From Rhodopirellula sp. (GTDB lineage Bacteria; Planctomycetota; Planctomycetia; Pirellulales; Pirellulaceae): 36,024 nt of DNA. Numbering within the stretch: the first letter of the stretch is position 1; each line of letters starts with the position of its first letter. The stretch is taken from the NCBI GenBank assembly GCA_002690925.1, contig NZGD01000195.1:1-36024 (forward strand). The letters run 5' to 3'. The notes beneath the pieces were generated by a model. The model saw nothing but the letters and a program-made list of their open reading frames with translations, was not told where the DNA came from and searched no databases. Of the stretch, positions 8,150-15,100 are shown one piece after another. The translations under genes and the position numbers were made by a program.

Positions 8150-8210
8150 GGGGTGATCTCCTCAGATCTGGTTAATCAGGTGATGCTGGTAACGCAGGGC
8201 TACCGGGCGA

Positions 8211-8579
8211 TCACTCCGGGGTTACAAGTGAGATGGGCGTGCCGTCGAAGGCAGCCAGTTGCTCAGTGGCGCTCCAGCTGGTGTGGAACTTCACCTGGGT
8301 TTTGTCCAGATCGCCGCCCTTGGCAAAGACCACGTTCATGGCGCCACCAGAAGCATCCGCATCATGGTTCAGGACGCCCACAGGATTCTGGGAGCCGTTG
8401 GTTGCATCCTGCTGGGATTCCACCAGCTCACCACTGGCAGACACACGACCAATCACGGTGCCGCGCTCCAGGTTCTGGCCACTGGACAGAGTGCCGCTGT
8501 CGAATGCCACCAGGCCGCCCAGAATGAACGGCGCCGGCTGGTAAGGCACGTATGAAGAGCCTGCGTAGATATCAGACAT
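8211..8579 (-). CDS. D: Head decoration protein (gpD-like)
   Basis: The protein is 122 aa and Gly/Ser/Thr-rich, with PFILGGLVAFDSGTL, AGE-type VIGRVSASGEL and PVGVLNHDADASGG. These are hallmarks of lambda D head decoration proteins, which bind the expanded capsid as trimers and stabilise the packaged head. GAGGAAACAACC gives a good RBS. The gene lies between the protease/scaffold and capsid genes as in lambda. Confidence 0.93.
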   Translation of the reverse strand: MSDIYAGSSYVPYQPAPFILGGLVAFDSGTLSSGQNLERGTVIGRVSASGELVESQQDATNGSQNPVGVLNHDADASGGAMNVVFAKGGDLDKTQVKFHTSWSATEQLAAFDGTPISLVTPE

Positions 8580-8642
8580 GGTTGTTTCCTCTCGGTTAAA
8601 AACAGGTTCTCAAACCGCCCGCCAGTGGCGAGCCGTTCCGGG

Positions 8643-9071
8643 TTAGTGGACTTTGTTGCTGCCTCCGGTGGCCTTGGCATGAGCAGCGGCCAGTTTGGCG
8701 CCGCCTTTGAGCTCGCCGCCCTGTTCGCTGCCTTCAGCGTCCGCTGCAATCTCCGGCTGCTTGGTGTTGCCCATGGCGGCACTCAGCAGGCCAGAAGGTG
8801 CAGCCGCGCTCTGTTCAGGAACTTCAGCAGCAGCCAGGGCGGCCTTGGCATCTTCCACAGACATCGTGGTTTTAAATGCCAGGTGCTGGGCCAGCTTGCC
8901 CCGGCCTTCGGCTTCATCACACTGCAGGATGCCGGCAATGCGGGCCTGCTCAGTGGCAGCCGCATCAGCAGCCAGCTTGGTGGTATCCACGGTGTCCGGT
9001 TGCTCAGTGCTGGCTTCCGGGGCGGGTGCCGGTGCAGTGGCCGCCGGCTTGGTCTTTGATTCAACCGTCAT
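8643..9071 (-). CDS. Predicted internal-start scaffold (Nu3-like), nested in gpC
   Basis: An in-frame ATG at residue 300 of the protease gene (MTVESKTKP) has GGAG eight bases upstream, so a 142-aa protein equal to the C-terminal part could be made separately. It contains a Pro/Ala-rich linker and a helical segment (TEQARIAGILQCDEAEGRGK). In lambda the Nu3 scaffold is made in exactly this way from inside gene C. The RBS and position are visible; production is inferred. Confidence 0.6.
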   Translation of the reverse strand: MTVESKTKPAATAPAPAPEASTEQPDTVDTTKLAADAAATEQARIAGILQCDEAEGRGKLAQHLAFKTTMSVEDAKAALAAAEVPEQSAAAPSGLLSAAMGNTKQPEIAADAEGSEQGGELKGGAKLAAAHAKATGGSNKVH

Positions 9072-9968
9072 AGTGCTAACTCCGATTTTCGTGGTGGTTT
9101 GGATGTAGTCAGAGAAGGCGGCCAGCATGTCGTGGCCATTGATGAGCTCGTCCGCAAATCCAACTTCGATTGCGTCTTGCCCGGTATAGATGGCCGCCTC
9201 AGTGGCAAGCACATCCGATGCAGAGAGGCCGATATGGGTACCAACCATCTCCGCGAACTCATTGCGGAGCCGGTCTGATTCGGCCTGAAATCTGGCGAGC
9301 ACCTGCTCAGGCAGGTTCTCGTAAGGGTTGCCATCCACCTTGAATGCGCCAGAGTGGATCAACGTCACATCAATGCCGTTAGCCTTCAGCTGCTCTTCAA
9401 AGCTGGCGTGCATCATAACCACACCCACGGAACCGGTCCGGGCGCTGGTGGTGGTGTATCGGTAATCGGTGGCGCTGTGCAGGGCCATGCCGGCGCTGCA
9501 GGCCATATCGTAAGAGATGGAAGCGATCGGCTTCTGGCCACGCAGCTCATTCAGCCGGCGGGCCGTATCAAAGCAGCCAGCAACCTCACCACCCGGGGTG
9601 TCCATATCCAGGAGGATGCCGTTCACGGTTGGATCCGCCAGGGCTTCCTCTACCCGGGCAATGATCCCGTCGTAACCGGTCATTCCGGAATACGGCTGCA
9701 GGTGCCCGAACTTGTGAACCAGCGTGCCGGAAACCGGAATCAGCGCAACGCCCCCAAGCACCTCATAGGGCCGGTTACGGGGGCGATCGGAGCCGAACGA
9801 ATCTGCCCGCATCCGCAGCTTCTCCTGGGATTCAATCAGGCCGAACTCATCCTGCAGGCTGGCGATCCCCAACCGTGGCGCCAACGCGCCAAGAAATACC
9901 CGGGCATAGCCAGGCTCCAGCAACAGCGGCTGATTCAGCACACGGGCTGCAATGTTCTGGTTTCGCAT
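8643..9968 (-). CDS. C: S49-family head maturation protease with scaffold tail (gpC-like)
   Basis: The protein is 441 aa. Residues of about 60-280 form a ClpP/SppA-like S49 peptidase with GILLDMDTPGGEVAG and the nucleophile region ACSAGMALHSA, followed by ARTGSVGVVMMHASF. From about residue 300 the chain becomes Ala/Pro/Glu-rich and helical, as in the lambda Nu3 scaffold. Lambda C processes the portal and scaffold inside the procapsid. The start ATG is preceded by CCGGAGAAAACT. The gene follows an accessory cassette and terminator that separate it from the portal gene, unlike lambda. Confidence 0.93.
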   Translation of the reverse strand: MRNQNIAARVLNQPLLLEPGYARVFLGALAPRLGIASLQDEFGLIESQEKLRMRADSFGSDRPRNRPYEVLGGVALIPVSGTLVHKFGHLQPYSGMTGYDGIIARVEEALADPTVNGILLDMDTPGGEVAGCFDTARRLNELRGQKPIASISYDMACSAGMALHSATDYRYTTTSARTGSVGVVMMHASFEEQLKANGIDVTLIHSGAFKVDGNPYENLPEQVLARFQAESDRLRNEFAEMVGTHIGLSASDVLATEAAIYTGQDAIEVGFADELINGHDMLAAFSDYIQTTTKIGVSTMTVESKTKPAATAPAPAPEASTEQPDTVDTTKLAADAAATEQARIAGILQCDEAEGRGKLAQHLAFKTTMSVEDAKAALAAAEVPEQSAAAPSGLLSAAMGNTKQPEIAADAEGSEQGGELKGGAKLAAAHAKATGGSNKVH

Positions 9969-9984
9969 AGTTTTCTCCGGGCAT

Positions 9985-10010
9985 TAAAAAACCCCGCCGG
10001 GGCGGGGTTC
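9985..10010 (-). terminator. Intrinsic terminator closing the tRNA/acb2 cassette
   Basis: On the minus strand AACCCCGCC pairs with GGCGGGGTT across a two-base gap and is followed by six T. It lies 17 bases beyond the acb2-like stop and just before the protease gene. This is one of the strongest hairpins in the window and lies inside the packaging/head operon. Confidence 0.88.
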
Positions 10011-10026
10011 GTTGTGGATCTTCAGC

Positions 10027-10302
10027 TCAGAAGAACGTGGGCTGGGCGATGGATCGCGTCAGGGCCATGAGGCCGGTCTGAAGATCGGTCTTTCCGATCG
10101 CAACCCAGCGAAGTGGCTCGGCGGCATCGAAGGGCCCGCGCACTTCATCTGGCAGGTAGCGGTTGGCTTCCTCCAGATAGGCCCGGACCTTGCCAACCAA
10201 CTCATCCAGTTTAGGCCCGAAGGCTTTGATCTCATTCATCAGATCAATTTCTTCCTGCTTGAGATCTCTGTATCCACTGATTTTTCGGTGCTGGTTATCC
10301 AT
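10027..10302 (-). CDS. acb2: Acb2/Tad1-family cyclic-nucleotide sponge (anti-CBASS)
   Basis: The protein is 91 aa, of a helical-hairpin type. It begins MDNQHRKISGYRDLKQEEID, continues LMNEIKAFG, and ends RWVAIGKTDLQTGLMALTRS then IAQPTFF. The HRKI-GYR-L, EEIDLMN-IK and RW-x-x-I-x-x-TDLQ-GLMAL-R-xAQP signatures are those I associate with the Acb2/Tad1 hairpin domain. Acb2 proteins are oligomeric sponges that bind cyclic di- and trinucleotide signals and so block CBASS abortive immunity. GAGG lies six bases before the ATG. The gene lies 20 bases after a tRNA gene and before a strong terminator, between portal and protease genes. Family recognition is from memory of the motif, not a search; no ligand-binding data exist for this protein. 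Confidence 0.78.
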   Translation of the reverse strand: MDNQHRKISGYRDLKQEEIDLMNEIKAFGPKLDELVGKVRAYLEEANRYLPDEVRGPFDAAEPLRWVAIGKTDLQTGLMALTRSIAQPTFF

Positions 10303-10321
10303 TTCTTACCTCATTGGTATT

Positions 10322-10397
10322 TGGTAGCAGGGGCTGGACTCGAACCAGCGACCTTCGGGATATGAGCCCGATGAGCTCCCAACTGCTCTACCCTGCT
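10322..10397 (-). tRNA. Phage tRNA-Met(CAU), initiator-like
   Basis: This is a 76-base cloverleaf with encoded CCA, all stems perfectly paired and anticodon CAT at 10362-10364. The acceptor is AGCAGGG/CCCTGCT with A73, the D stem GAGC/GCTC, the anticodon stem TCGGG/CCCGA, and the T stem GCTGG/CCAGC. It has features of bacterial initiator tRNA: three G:C pairs at the base of the anticodon stem and A11:U24. It also carries G2:C71, C3:G70 and A4:U69, which are MetRS or formylase contacts. It differs from the standard initiator by having A1:U72 instead of the C1/A72 mismatch, and U at position 38. It begins five bases after the portal stop codon, so it must be processed out of the late transcript or made from a promoter inside the portal gene. 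Confidence 0.95.
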
Positions 10398-10402
10398 AAA
10401 AC

Positions 10403-11998
10403 TCAGTTTGCGGCTACTGCCTCCGGCTCCTCCTGGTCAGGAGCAAGGGCCAGCGCTTTCACCCAACTGGGTGGCGGCAGGCCGGCTTTCTTCCGTTCAT
10501 CCATCTCCCGTACCTGCTGAGCAAAGACTTCCTGGTAATCCTCGCCCATCTTCGCCAGCTCTTTCTCATAAGTGGAAAGGCCGGATTCAATCAACAGGAT
10601 GGATTCCTTCACTTCCTTCAGGCCATCGATGGCGATGCGGCCGGAGCCGATCCATTCGCAGTTGCACCAGGAAGCCTTCGCTTCATAGAAGCCACGGGTG
10701 GCGGATCTGGGCATGCGAATTCGGCCGCTGTCGAGGGCTTCCTCCAGCCAGAGTGCGAAGACCATGGAGGCGAACCGGCTGGGGATGATCTTCCGGCGAC
10801 CCATGAAGTAGCGCCAGCTTTCCATCATGCTGGCCCGGGCCGTGCTGTAGCTCAGCTCGCGGTAATCCTTGGTCAGCGATTCTTTTGAAGTGTTGGTGCC
10901 GGCGGCAATCCAGCGGGTGATGGAGGATTCCAGTTCGCTGAAGCCGTTATCGGCATTGCCGCTGGTCAGGAGATTCAGGTTCTCACCCGGCATCAGGTGC
11001 GGGATCTTCACGCCGTTCAGGCGTATGTCCGCACCCTCGTGGTAATCCGCCAAGGTGCTCATGTATTGAGTGAGCTTATCGGTGCTCAGGTCCCCACCGA
11101 TGATCTCCATGGCGGCTTCACTGCCCAGCTCGCTTTCAATCACCGCCGCGTACATGGCGTTAACAATGGCGTTCTGCAGCTTGGTCTGTTGCAGCTTGCT
11201 CAGCTGGGGCAACTGTTCCATAACGCTCAGGAACTGGTTCTCCCCTCGGGTCTGGCCATCGCCACGGGGCTCGAACACATGCAGGAACTGCTGCCGGCCC
11301 CATCGGGTTTCCCTGGGCACGAAGGTCCAGGCGTTGCCCATACCATCGGACAGGCCATAACCGGTGATGTCATGGTTGCGAACCCAGTAGCCCACGGCCG
11401 CGCCGAAGCGGTCGACCTTCACCCCAGCTCGCAGGCTGTTGTTGTCCGGTGCGTGATTCGGGTTGCACACACGGTGGTGGTTCACCAGCTTGATAGCCGT
11501 GTTGAACAGCGCACCGGGCCGGCCCGTGATCCACTCGGCGGAGGCCATGCCCTCGCCGGCACTGGTGTGGGTAGCCGTGATCTCCCGACACATCATGGTC
11601 AGGGTGCGCTTGCGCTCGGCATCCACGTAACAGTTGATCGGGTCTTCCGCATATTCGGTGAAGGCGTCCTCCACCTCTTTCGCAAAGGCCCGGGCATCCT
11701 CTTCGCTCATACCCAGCGCCCGCCATTTCGGCTTGTAGCTGAGCCGGAACATGTGGCCAACGATGTTATCCACGTGCAGCTGCACGCCGTTTTTGGCCAG
11801 CGCATGGTTGCGCACCAGGTCTTCAGCACGGGCATTGCCCCGCTTCAGGTCTGGCAGCAGGGCCGCATCCGCCGTTTTGGCGCGCGGGTTCCAGCGCTGC
11901 AGCTGGCCACCAAAGCCGGTACCGGTGCCGGTGTAGCTCTCAGCCTTCCGGATCGGCTGGCCTGAACTATCTACAAAGCTGATTTCTGGAGTCTTCAC
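10403..11998 (-). CDS. B: Portal protein (lambda gpB family)
   Basis: The protein is 531 aa, starting MKTPEISFVDSSGQPIRKAE. It has the lambda-portal signatures RAEDLVRNHALAKNGVQLHV, an N-terminal wing with ACVD-type Cys/Trp residues, and a central VKIPHLMPGENLNLL segment. Length and order equal lambda B (533 aa). The portal dodecamer forms the DNA channel at one capsid vertex, and its C-terminus is processed by gpC in lambda. It overlaps gpW by four bases. The tRNA gene starts five bases after its stop. Confidence 0.95.
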   Translation of the reverse strand: MKTPEISFVDSSGQPIRKAESYTGTGTGFGGQLQRWNPRAKTADAALLPDLKRGNARAEDLVRNHALAKNGVQLHVDNIVGHMFRLSYKPKWRALGMSEEDARAFAKEVEDAFTEYAEDPINCYVDAERKRTLTMMCREITATHTSAGEGMASAEWITGRPGALFNTAIKLVNHHRVCNPNHAPDNNSLRAGVKVDRFGAAVGYWVRNHDITGYGLSDGMGNAWTFVPRETRWGRQQFLHVFEPRGDGQTRGENQFLSVMEQLPQLSKLQQTKLQNAIVNAMYAAVIESELGSEAAMEIIGGDLSTDKLTQYMSTLADYHEGADIRLNGVKIPHLMPGENLNLLTSGNADNGFSELESSITRWIAAGTNTSKESLTKDYRELSYSTARASMMESWRYFMGRRKIIPSRFASMVFALWLEEALDSGRIRMPRSATRGFYEAKASWCNCEWIGSGRIAIDGLKEVKESILLIESGLSTYEKELAKMGEDYQEVFAQQVREMDERKKAGLPPPSWVKALALAPDQEEPEAVAAN

Positions 11999-12201
11999 AG
12001 AATGAACCTCGCAGGACCACGGCGACGGCCGGCGCCACCAAGCTGGCTTTCCAGGCTGGCGATGTAGGCCGCCAGGTCTTTCTTGCTGGCCTGGGAGAAC
12101 TCAACGGTTTTGCCGTCCCGCTGAATGCGAACCACGGCCTGCCCGGTCAGCAGGTTGTGGTAGGCACTGCGGGCGTCCAGCAGCTGGGTTTCAAGACTCA
12201 T
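11995..12201 (-). CDS. W: Head-tail joining protein (gpW)
   Basis: The protein is 68 aa with the typical gpW pattern: an N-terminal helix (LLDARSAYHNLLTGQA), a beta hairpin VVRIQRDGKTVEFS, and a second helix (KKDLAAYIASLESQL). gpW occupies the portal channel and stabilises packaged DNA before tail joining. It is the same length as lambda W. Start and stop overlap the neighbouring terminase and portal genes by four bases each. The leader CCCGGAGAATGCG supplies the RBS. Confidence 0.93.
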   Translation of the reverse strand: MSLETQLLDARSAYHNLLTGQAVVRIQRDGKTVEFSQASKKDLAAYIASLESQLGGAGRRRGPARFIL

Positions 12202-14225
12202 CGCATTCTCCGGGCAATATCAGCCAGGCTTCCGCCTTCGGAACTGGCTTTGGAAGTTTGAACAGGCTTTGCTGCAGGCCTCTCTTCAGCCGACCGTTCA
12301 GGTGCGGCCGGTGCCAGCAGATCACCCTGCTTCAGTGAAGCTTCGCGAGCATCCCACTGGTCTGGCTTGCGCACGTGCAACTTCATAACCCGGGCTGCAT
12401 GCAGAGCGTAAATCTCGCAGTCCAGGGCCTCGTTTCGCACGCCTGATTTTTTCTGGTAGACCTTCCGCCCGCCACGCTGGCGAGATGGCGCTTTGATCTC
12501 ACTCAGCACCTGGGTGAAGTAGTCCGATCTCACATGCTCATAGAAGTGAATCCGCCCGGGCCCATGGCCCTCCAGTTTCAGGCGGCCAAAGAAGAGATCC
12601 TTCGCTTTGTGAACACCAACAACGTGCACCTGAAGGCCGTATTTGCTGGCCTTTGTAGTCTTGTTGTTCAGGTCTACTTTCTTCGGTGGACTGACAATTT
12701 CGCGCTGCAGGTTGTTGGATTCACCCTTGCCGCTCATGATTTTCACGCCACGACGCCGGCGCGATCGCACATACTGGTACACCGCATCGTTGGTCTGGCC
12801 ATCGGAAGAGTCGATGGTTGCCGCTGATACGTGGATCGGGAAACCCAGCTCATGCTGGTAAACGCCGAAAATGAAGCGGTCCAGCTCTTCGTACACCGGG
12901 TCTTTCGGATCAATGCAGGTCCGGGCCGCGGATATCTCGCCCCAGAACACCAGCCAGCTTTCCTCTCCCCGGCCCCAGGCGCGAACGATGATCGCCAGGC
13001 GATCGTGCTGAACGTCGACACCCACAGTGAGCTCCAGGCCACCGGCTGGAACGGTGAGTTCCTGGTAGTCCAGGGCCCGCTCTCTCAGTGCATCCTCACC
13101 GGGTACATCAGTGCGGTACTCATAGGCCAGGCCAAGGCAGCTGTTCTCGAAAACGATCATGTCGCTTTCGTCGCCCTGCTCCAGTTCCTTGCGGGCCTTC
13201 AGATAGCGCTCTACCAGCATGGCCAACTTGGAACCCGGGAACGGGCTGTAGAGCTCATTGATGTAGAACCCGGCCACACCCCGGAACGGCTTCTGGGCCT
13301 TCCAGTAGCCTTTCCGCACGTTGCGATTCTTGTCCACATCACGCCAGGGAACCCCGCAATGGGGGCAGACGTAACGGGCCGTGCTGGGCTGGGCGGTACC
13401 AAGGATCTCATCGGGCACCTCGGCGCCCTCATCCCAGATCACGTTCTCCCAGGACAACACGTGCTCATCGCCGCACTCGTGGCAAGGCACCATGAACACC
13501 CGCTGGTCGCTGGCCTGGTAGGCTTTATCTACCCGTGACAGGCCCTTTACAGTGGGCGTGCCCCCGAAGATCACCTTCCGATATTCGTAGGTTTTCGCGC
13601 GCTCCTCGAGGAGCTTGACCGAATCGCCCTGCCCTTTGACGTTGGTGTTGCAGTCATCCGGCTCTTCAACACAGACCACCGGAGCGGAAAGTGACTTCAC
13701 GTTGTCCGGTGCGTTCGACGCCACCAGGGCCAGAAAGCCACCCGGGAACTTCTTAAAGTCGGTCCGGTTGCCCGTGCTCCTGGAAGTGGAGACATCCACC
13801 AGTGGCCGAAGCACCGGTGAGGATTCGATCATCGGCACGAACTTCTGATCCAGGTACTTCCGGATCGTCTTGTCTTTCGGAAACAGCAGGACGATGGGGC
13901 ACGGATCGTTGTGAATCCGGCGCGCCAGGTAGTTGTTCCAGACACCATCCGTCCACGCCACCTGCGCAGACTTCCGGCAGACCACCTCTTTAACCGTGGG
14001 ATCGTCCAGGGCATCCAGCATGCCAGGCACCCACGGCGTTAGATCCGTGGAGTACTTGCCCGGCATCGGGCTGCTCTCCTGGGCAAGGTACCGGTACTGG
14101 TTCGCCCAATCAGTTGAGCTGATCTTCTCCGGTGGCTCGAACTTCGCCAGAGCCTGGGCTATCACTAGCTCCAGGTTCGCGGCCAAGGCCTGCCAGCTGT
14201 CGGAGGATTGATCGAGAATGCTCAT
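12198..14225 (-). CDS. A: Terminase large subunit (lambda gpA family)
   Basis: The protein is 675 aa. The N-terminal ATPase part has a deviant Walker A (RKSAQVAWT) near residue 87, as in gpA, and a Walker B-like VVCVEEPDD. A zinc-ribbon-like pair CHEC...CPHC lies around residues 245-295. The C-terminal nuclease begins at LTVGVDVQHDRLAIIVRAWG. The enzyme cuts concatemers at cos and powers packaging into the portal. It overlaps the small subunit gene by 116 bases in another frame, longer than usual, so the true start may be a later codon; the YRYLAQESSPMPGKY segment typical of gpA is well downstream of the overlap. Confidence 0.94.
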   Translation of the reverse strand: MSILDQSSDSWQALAANLELVIAQALAKFEPPEKISSTDWANQYRYLAQESSPMPGKYSTDLTPWVPGMLDALDDPTVKEVVCRKSAQVAWTDGVWNNYLARRIHNDPCPIVLLFPKDKTIRKYLDQKFVPMIESSPVLRPLVDVSTSRSTGNRTDFKKFPGGFLALVASNAPDNVKSLSAPVVCVEEPDDCNTNVKGQGDSVKLLEERAKTYEYRKVIFGGTPTVKGLSRVDKAYQASDQRVFMVPCHECGDEHVLSWENVIWDEGAEVPDEILGTAQPSTARYVCPHCGVPWRDVDKNRNVRKGYWKAQKPFRGVAGFYINELYSPFPGSKLAMLVERYLKARKELEQGDESDMIVFENSCLGLAYEYRTDVPGEDALRERALDYQELTVPAGGLELTVGVDVQHDRLAIIVRAWGRGEESWLVFWGEISAARTCIDPKDPVYEELDRFIFGVYQHELGFPIHVSAATIDSSDGQTNDAVYQYVRSRRRRGVKIMSGKGESNNLQREIVSPPKKVDLNNKTTKASKYGLQVHVVGVHKAKDLFFGRLKLEGHGPGRIHFYEHVRSDYFTQVLSEIKAPSRQRGGRKVYQKKSGVRNEALDCEIYALHAARVMKLHVRKPDQWDAREASLKQGDLLAPAAPERSAEERPAAKPVQTSKASSEGGSLADIARRMR

Positions 14226-14628
14226 TCAGAAGCTCGATATCGAGATCGATGTCGTACAGCGTATCGATCTCAGTCTTGAGTTTAGGGCTGCCGGTCAGCA
14301 CACCTGTGCGGATCGCCAACACCACCTGTTCCAATCGAGCCCCCACCAGTGCCGCCGGCACCAGTTCTTTCAGATCCTGCGCATAGGCCAACTCTTCCCG
14401 GTTGCCTTTAATGCGCTCCAGGCGCTCACGGGCTGACTCATGGCGCGCGCCGTTAACTGCGCGCTCCATCAGCCACTCGTGAACATCCTGAGTGTCGTAC
14501 TCATTCGCCTGACCCCGGCCACCAGCTTTGGCGATCGGGAACGAACCGTCTTTCTGGTAAGCCGTAAAAGACCTTTCGGAAATACCGAAGATCTCAGCAA
14601 GCTCTCGCTTGTTTACTCGCTTACCCAT
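14110..14628 (-). CDS. Terminase small subunit (Nu1-like)
   Basis: The protein is 172 aa. The N-terminus MGKRVNKRELAEIFGISERS is a winged-helix DNA-binding domain as in lambda Nu1, followed by the linker WLMERAVNGARHESARERLE and an acidic C-terminal helix region. It binds cos-adjacent sites and recruits the large subunit. The length is close to lambda Nu1 (181 aa). A cos-like sequence lies about 50-80 bases upstream of the start, matching the expected cosN/cosB location. Confidence 0.92.
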   Translation of the reverse strand: MGKRVNKRELAEIFGISERSFTAYQKDGSFPIAKAGGRGQANEYDTQDVHEWLMERAVNGARHESARERLERIKGNREELAYAQDLKELVPAALVGARLEQVVLAIRTGVLTGSPKLKTEIDTLYDIDLDIELLNEHSRSILRQLAGLGREPGASDSPGSGEVRATGEDQLN

Positions 14629-14675
14629 TGCTAACTCTCTGATTCAAAACCAAGGAAGGAAGGCCAAGGTTGCGC

Positions 14676-14709
14676 TAAGTCTGCGAAAAAACCGCGAGTC
14701 TGCGCCCCC
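14676..14709 (-). other. Candidate cos site
   Basis: The minus strand reads GGGGGCGCAGACTCGCGG and then TTTTTTCGCAGACTTAGC. Lambda cos is GGGCGGCGACCTCGCGGG and then TTTTCGC, so the GGG-rich start, the CTCGCGG core and the T-run followed by CGC are all shared. It lies between the 116-aa gene and the small terminase gene, the lambda location. A direct repeat AGTCTGCG (plus strand, 14679 and 14697) is embedded. The exact nick positions cannot be read from sequence. Confidence 0.6.
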
Positions 14710-14744
14710 TCAGTGGCCCTACCGGCCAGAAGGACCCGTGCCCA

Positions 14745-15095
14745 TCAGGCTGTGACCTTGAACTCTGTGGATCCACCTGCAGCAACGCACCGGATTGCCG
14801 TGACAGCGTTCACCATCAGCAAATCCGTGTAGCTGTTCACGTCTCCCACGGACCAAGGCTTACCTTCTGCCGAACCATCTTTGACTGCAGCCAAATCATC
14901 CTGAGTGTATTCAACTCGGGCACTACCAGCTGCTGGGGCGATACTTACCAGGACATCGCCAACACCAGCGGGGAGGATGAGCCACTCACCCGTCGCATCA
15001 TTCACTGATTCACTGTGGTTGAAGCGCTGCCGAGGAACTGTCCGATTTTGCAGATACTGGAGGTCTTCCCGATCTGGAGAGAGGGTATTGGGCAT
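14745..15095 (-). CDS. Small protein between fibre genes and cos
   Basis: The protein is 116 aa from the ATG at 15095, chosen for AGGTGA upstream. A GTG three codons earlier, overlapping the previous stop, has no RBS. The C-terminal half is beta-rich (VLVSIAPAAGSARVEYTQDD; GGSTEFKVTA) and could be a small virion or fibre-accessory domain. I do not recognise the family. It is the last gene before the cos-like site, so it would mark the right end of the linear virion genome. Confidence 0.72.
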   Translation of the reverse strand: MPNTLSPDREDLQYLQNRTVPRQRFNHSESVNDATGEWLILPAGVGDVLVSIAPAAGSARVEYTQDDLAAVKDGSAEGKPWSVGDVNSYTDLLMVNAVTAIRCVAAGGSTEFKVTA

Positions 15096-15100
15096 CGTAG

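Noticed and set aside
10322..10397. tRNA-Ile2 (lysidine) or elongator tRNA-Met as an alternative for the CAU tRNA
   Set aside because: The GGG:CCC anticodon stem and A11:U24 are initiator traits and are not typical of elongator Met or Ile2. The A1:U72 pair leaves some doubt.
10997..11965. 322-codon frame on the plus strand opposite the portal gene
   Set aside because: The portal protein on the other strand is certain. The frame has no RBS and an unlikely composition.
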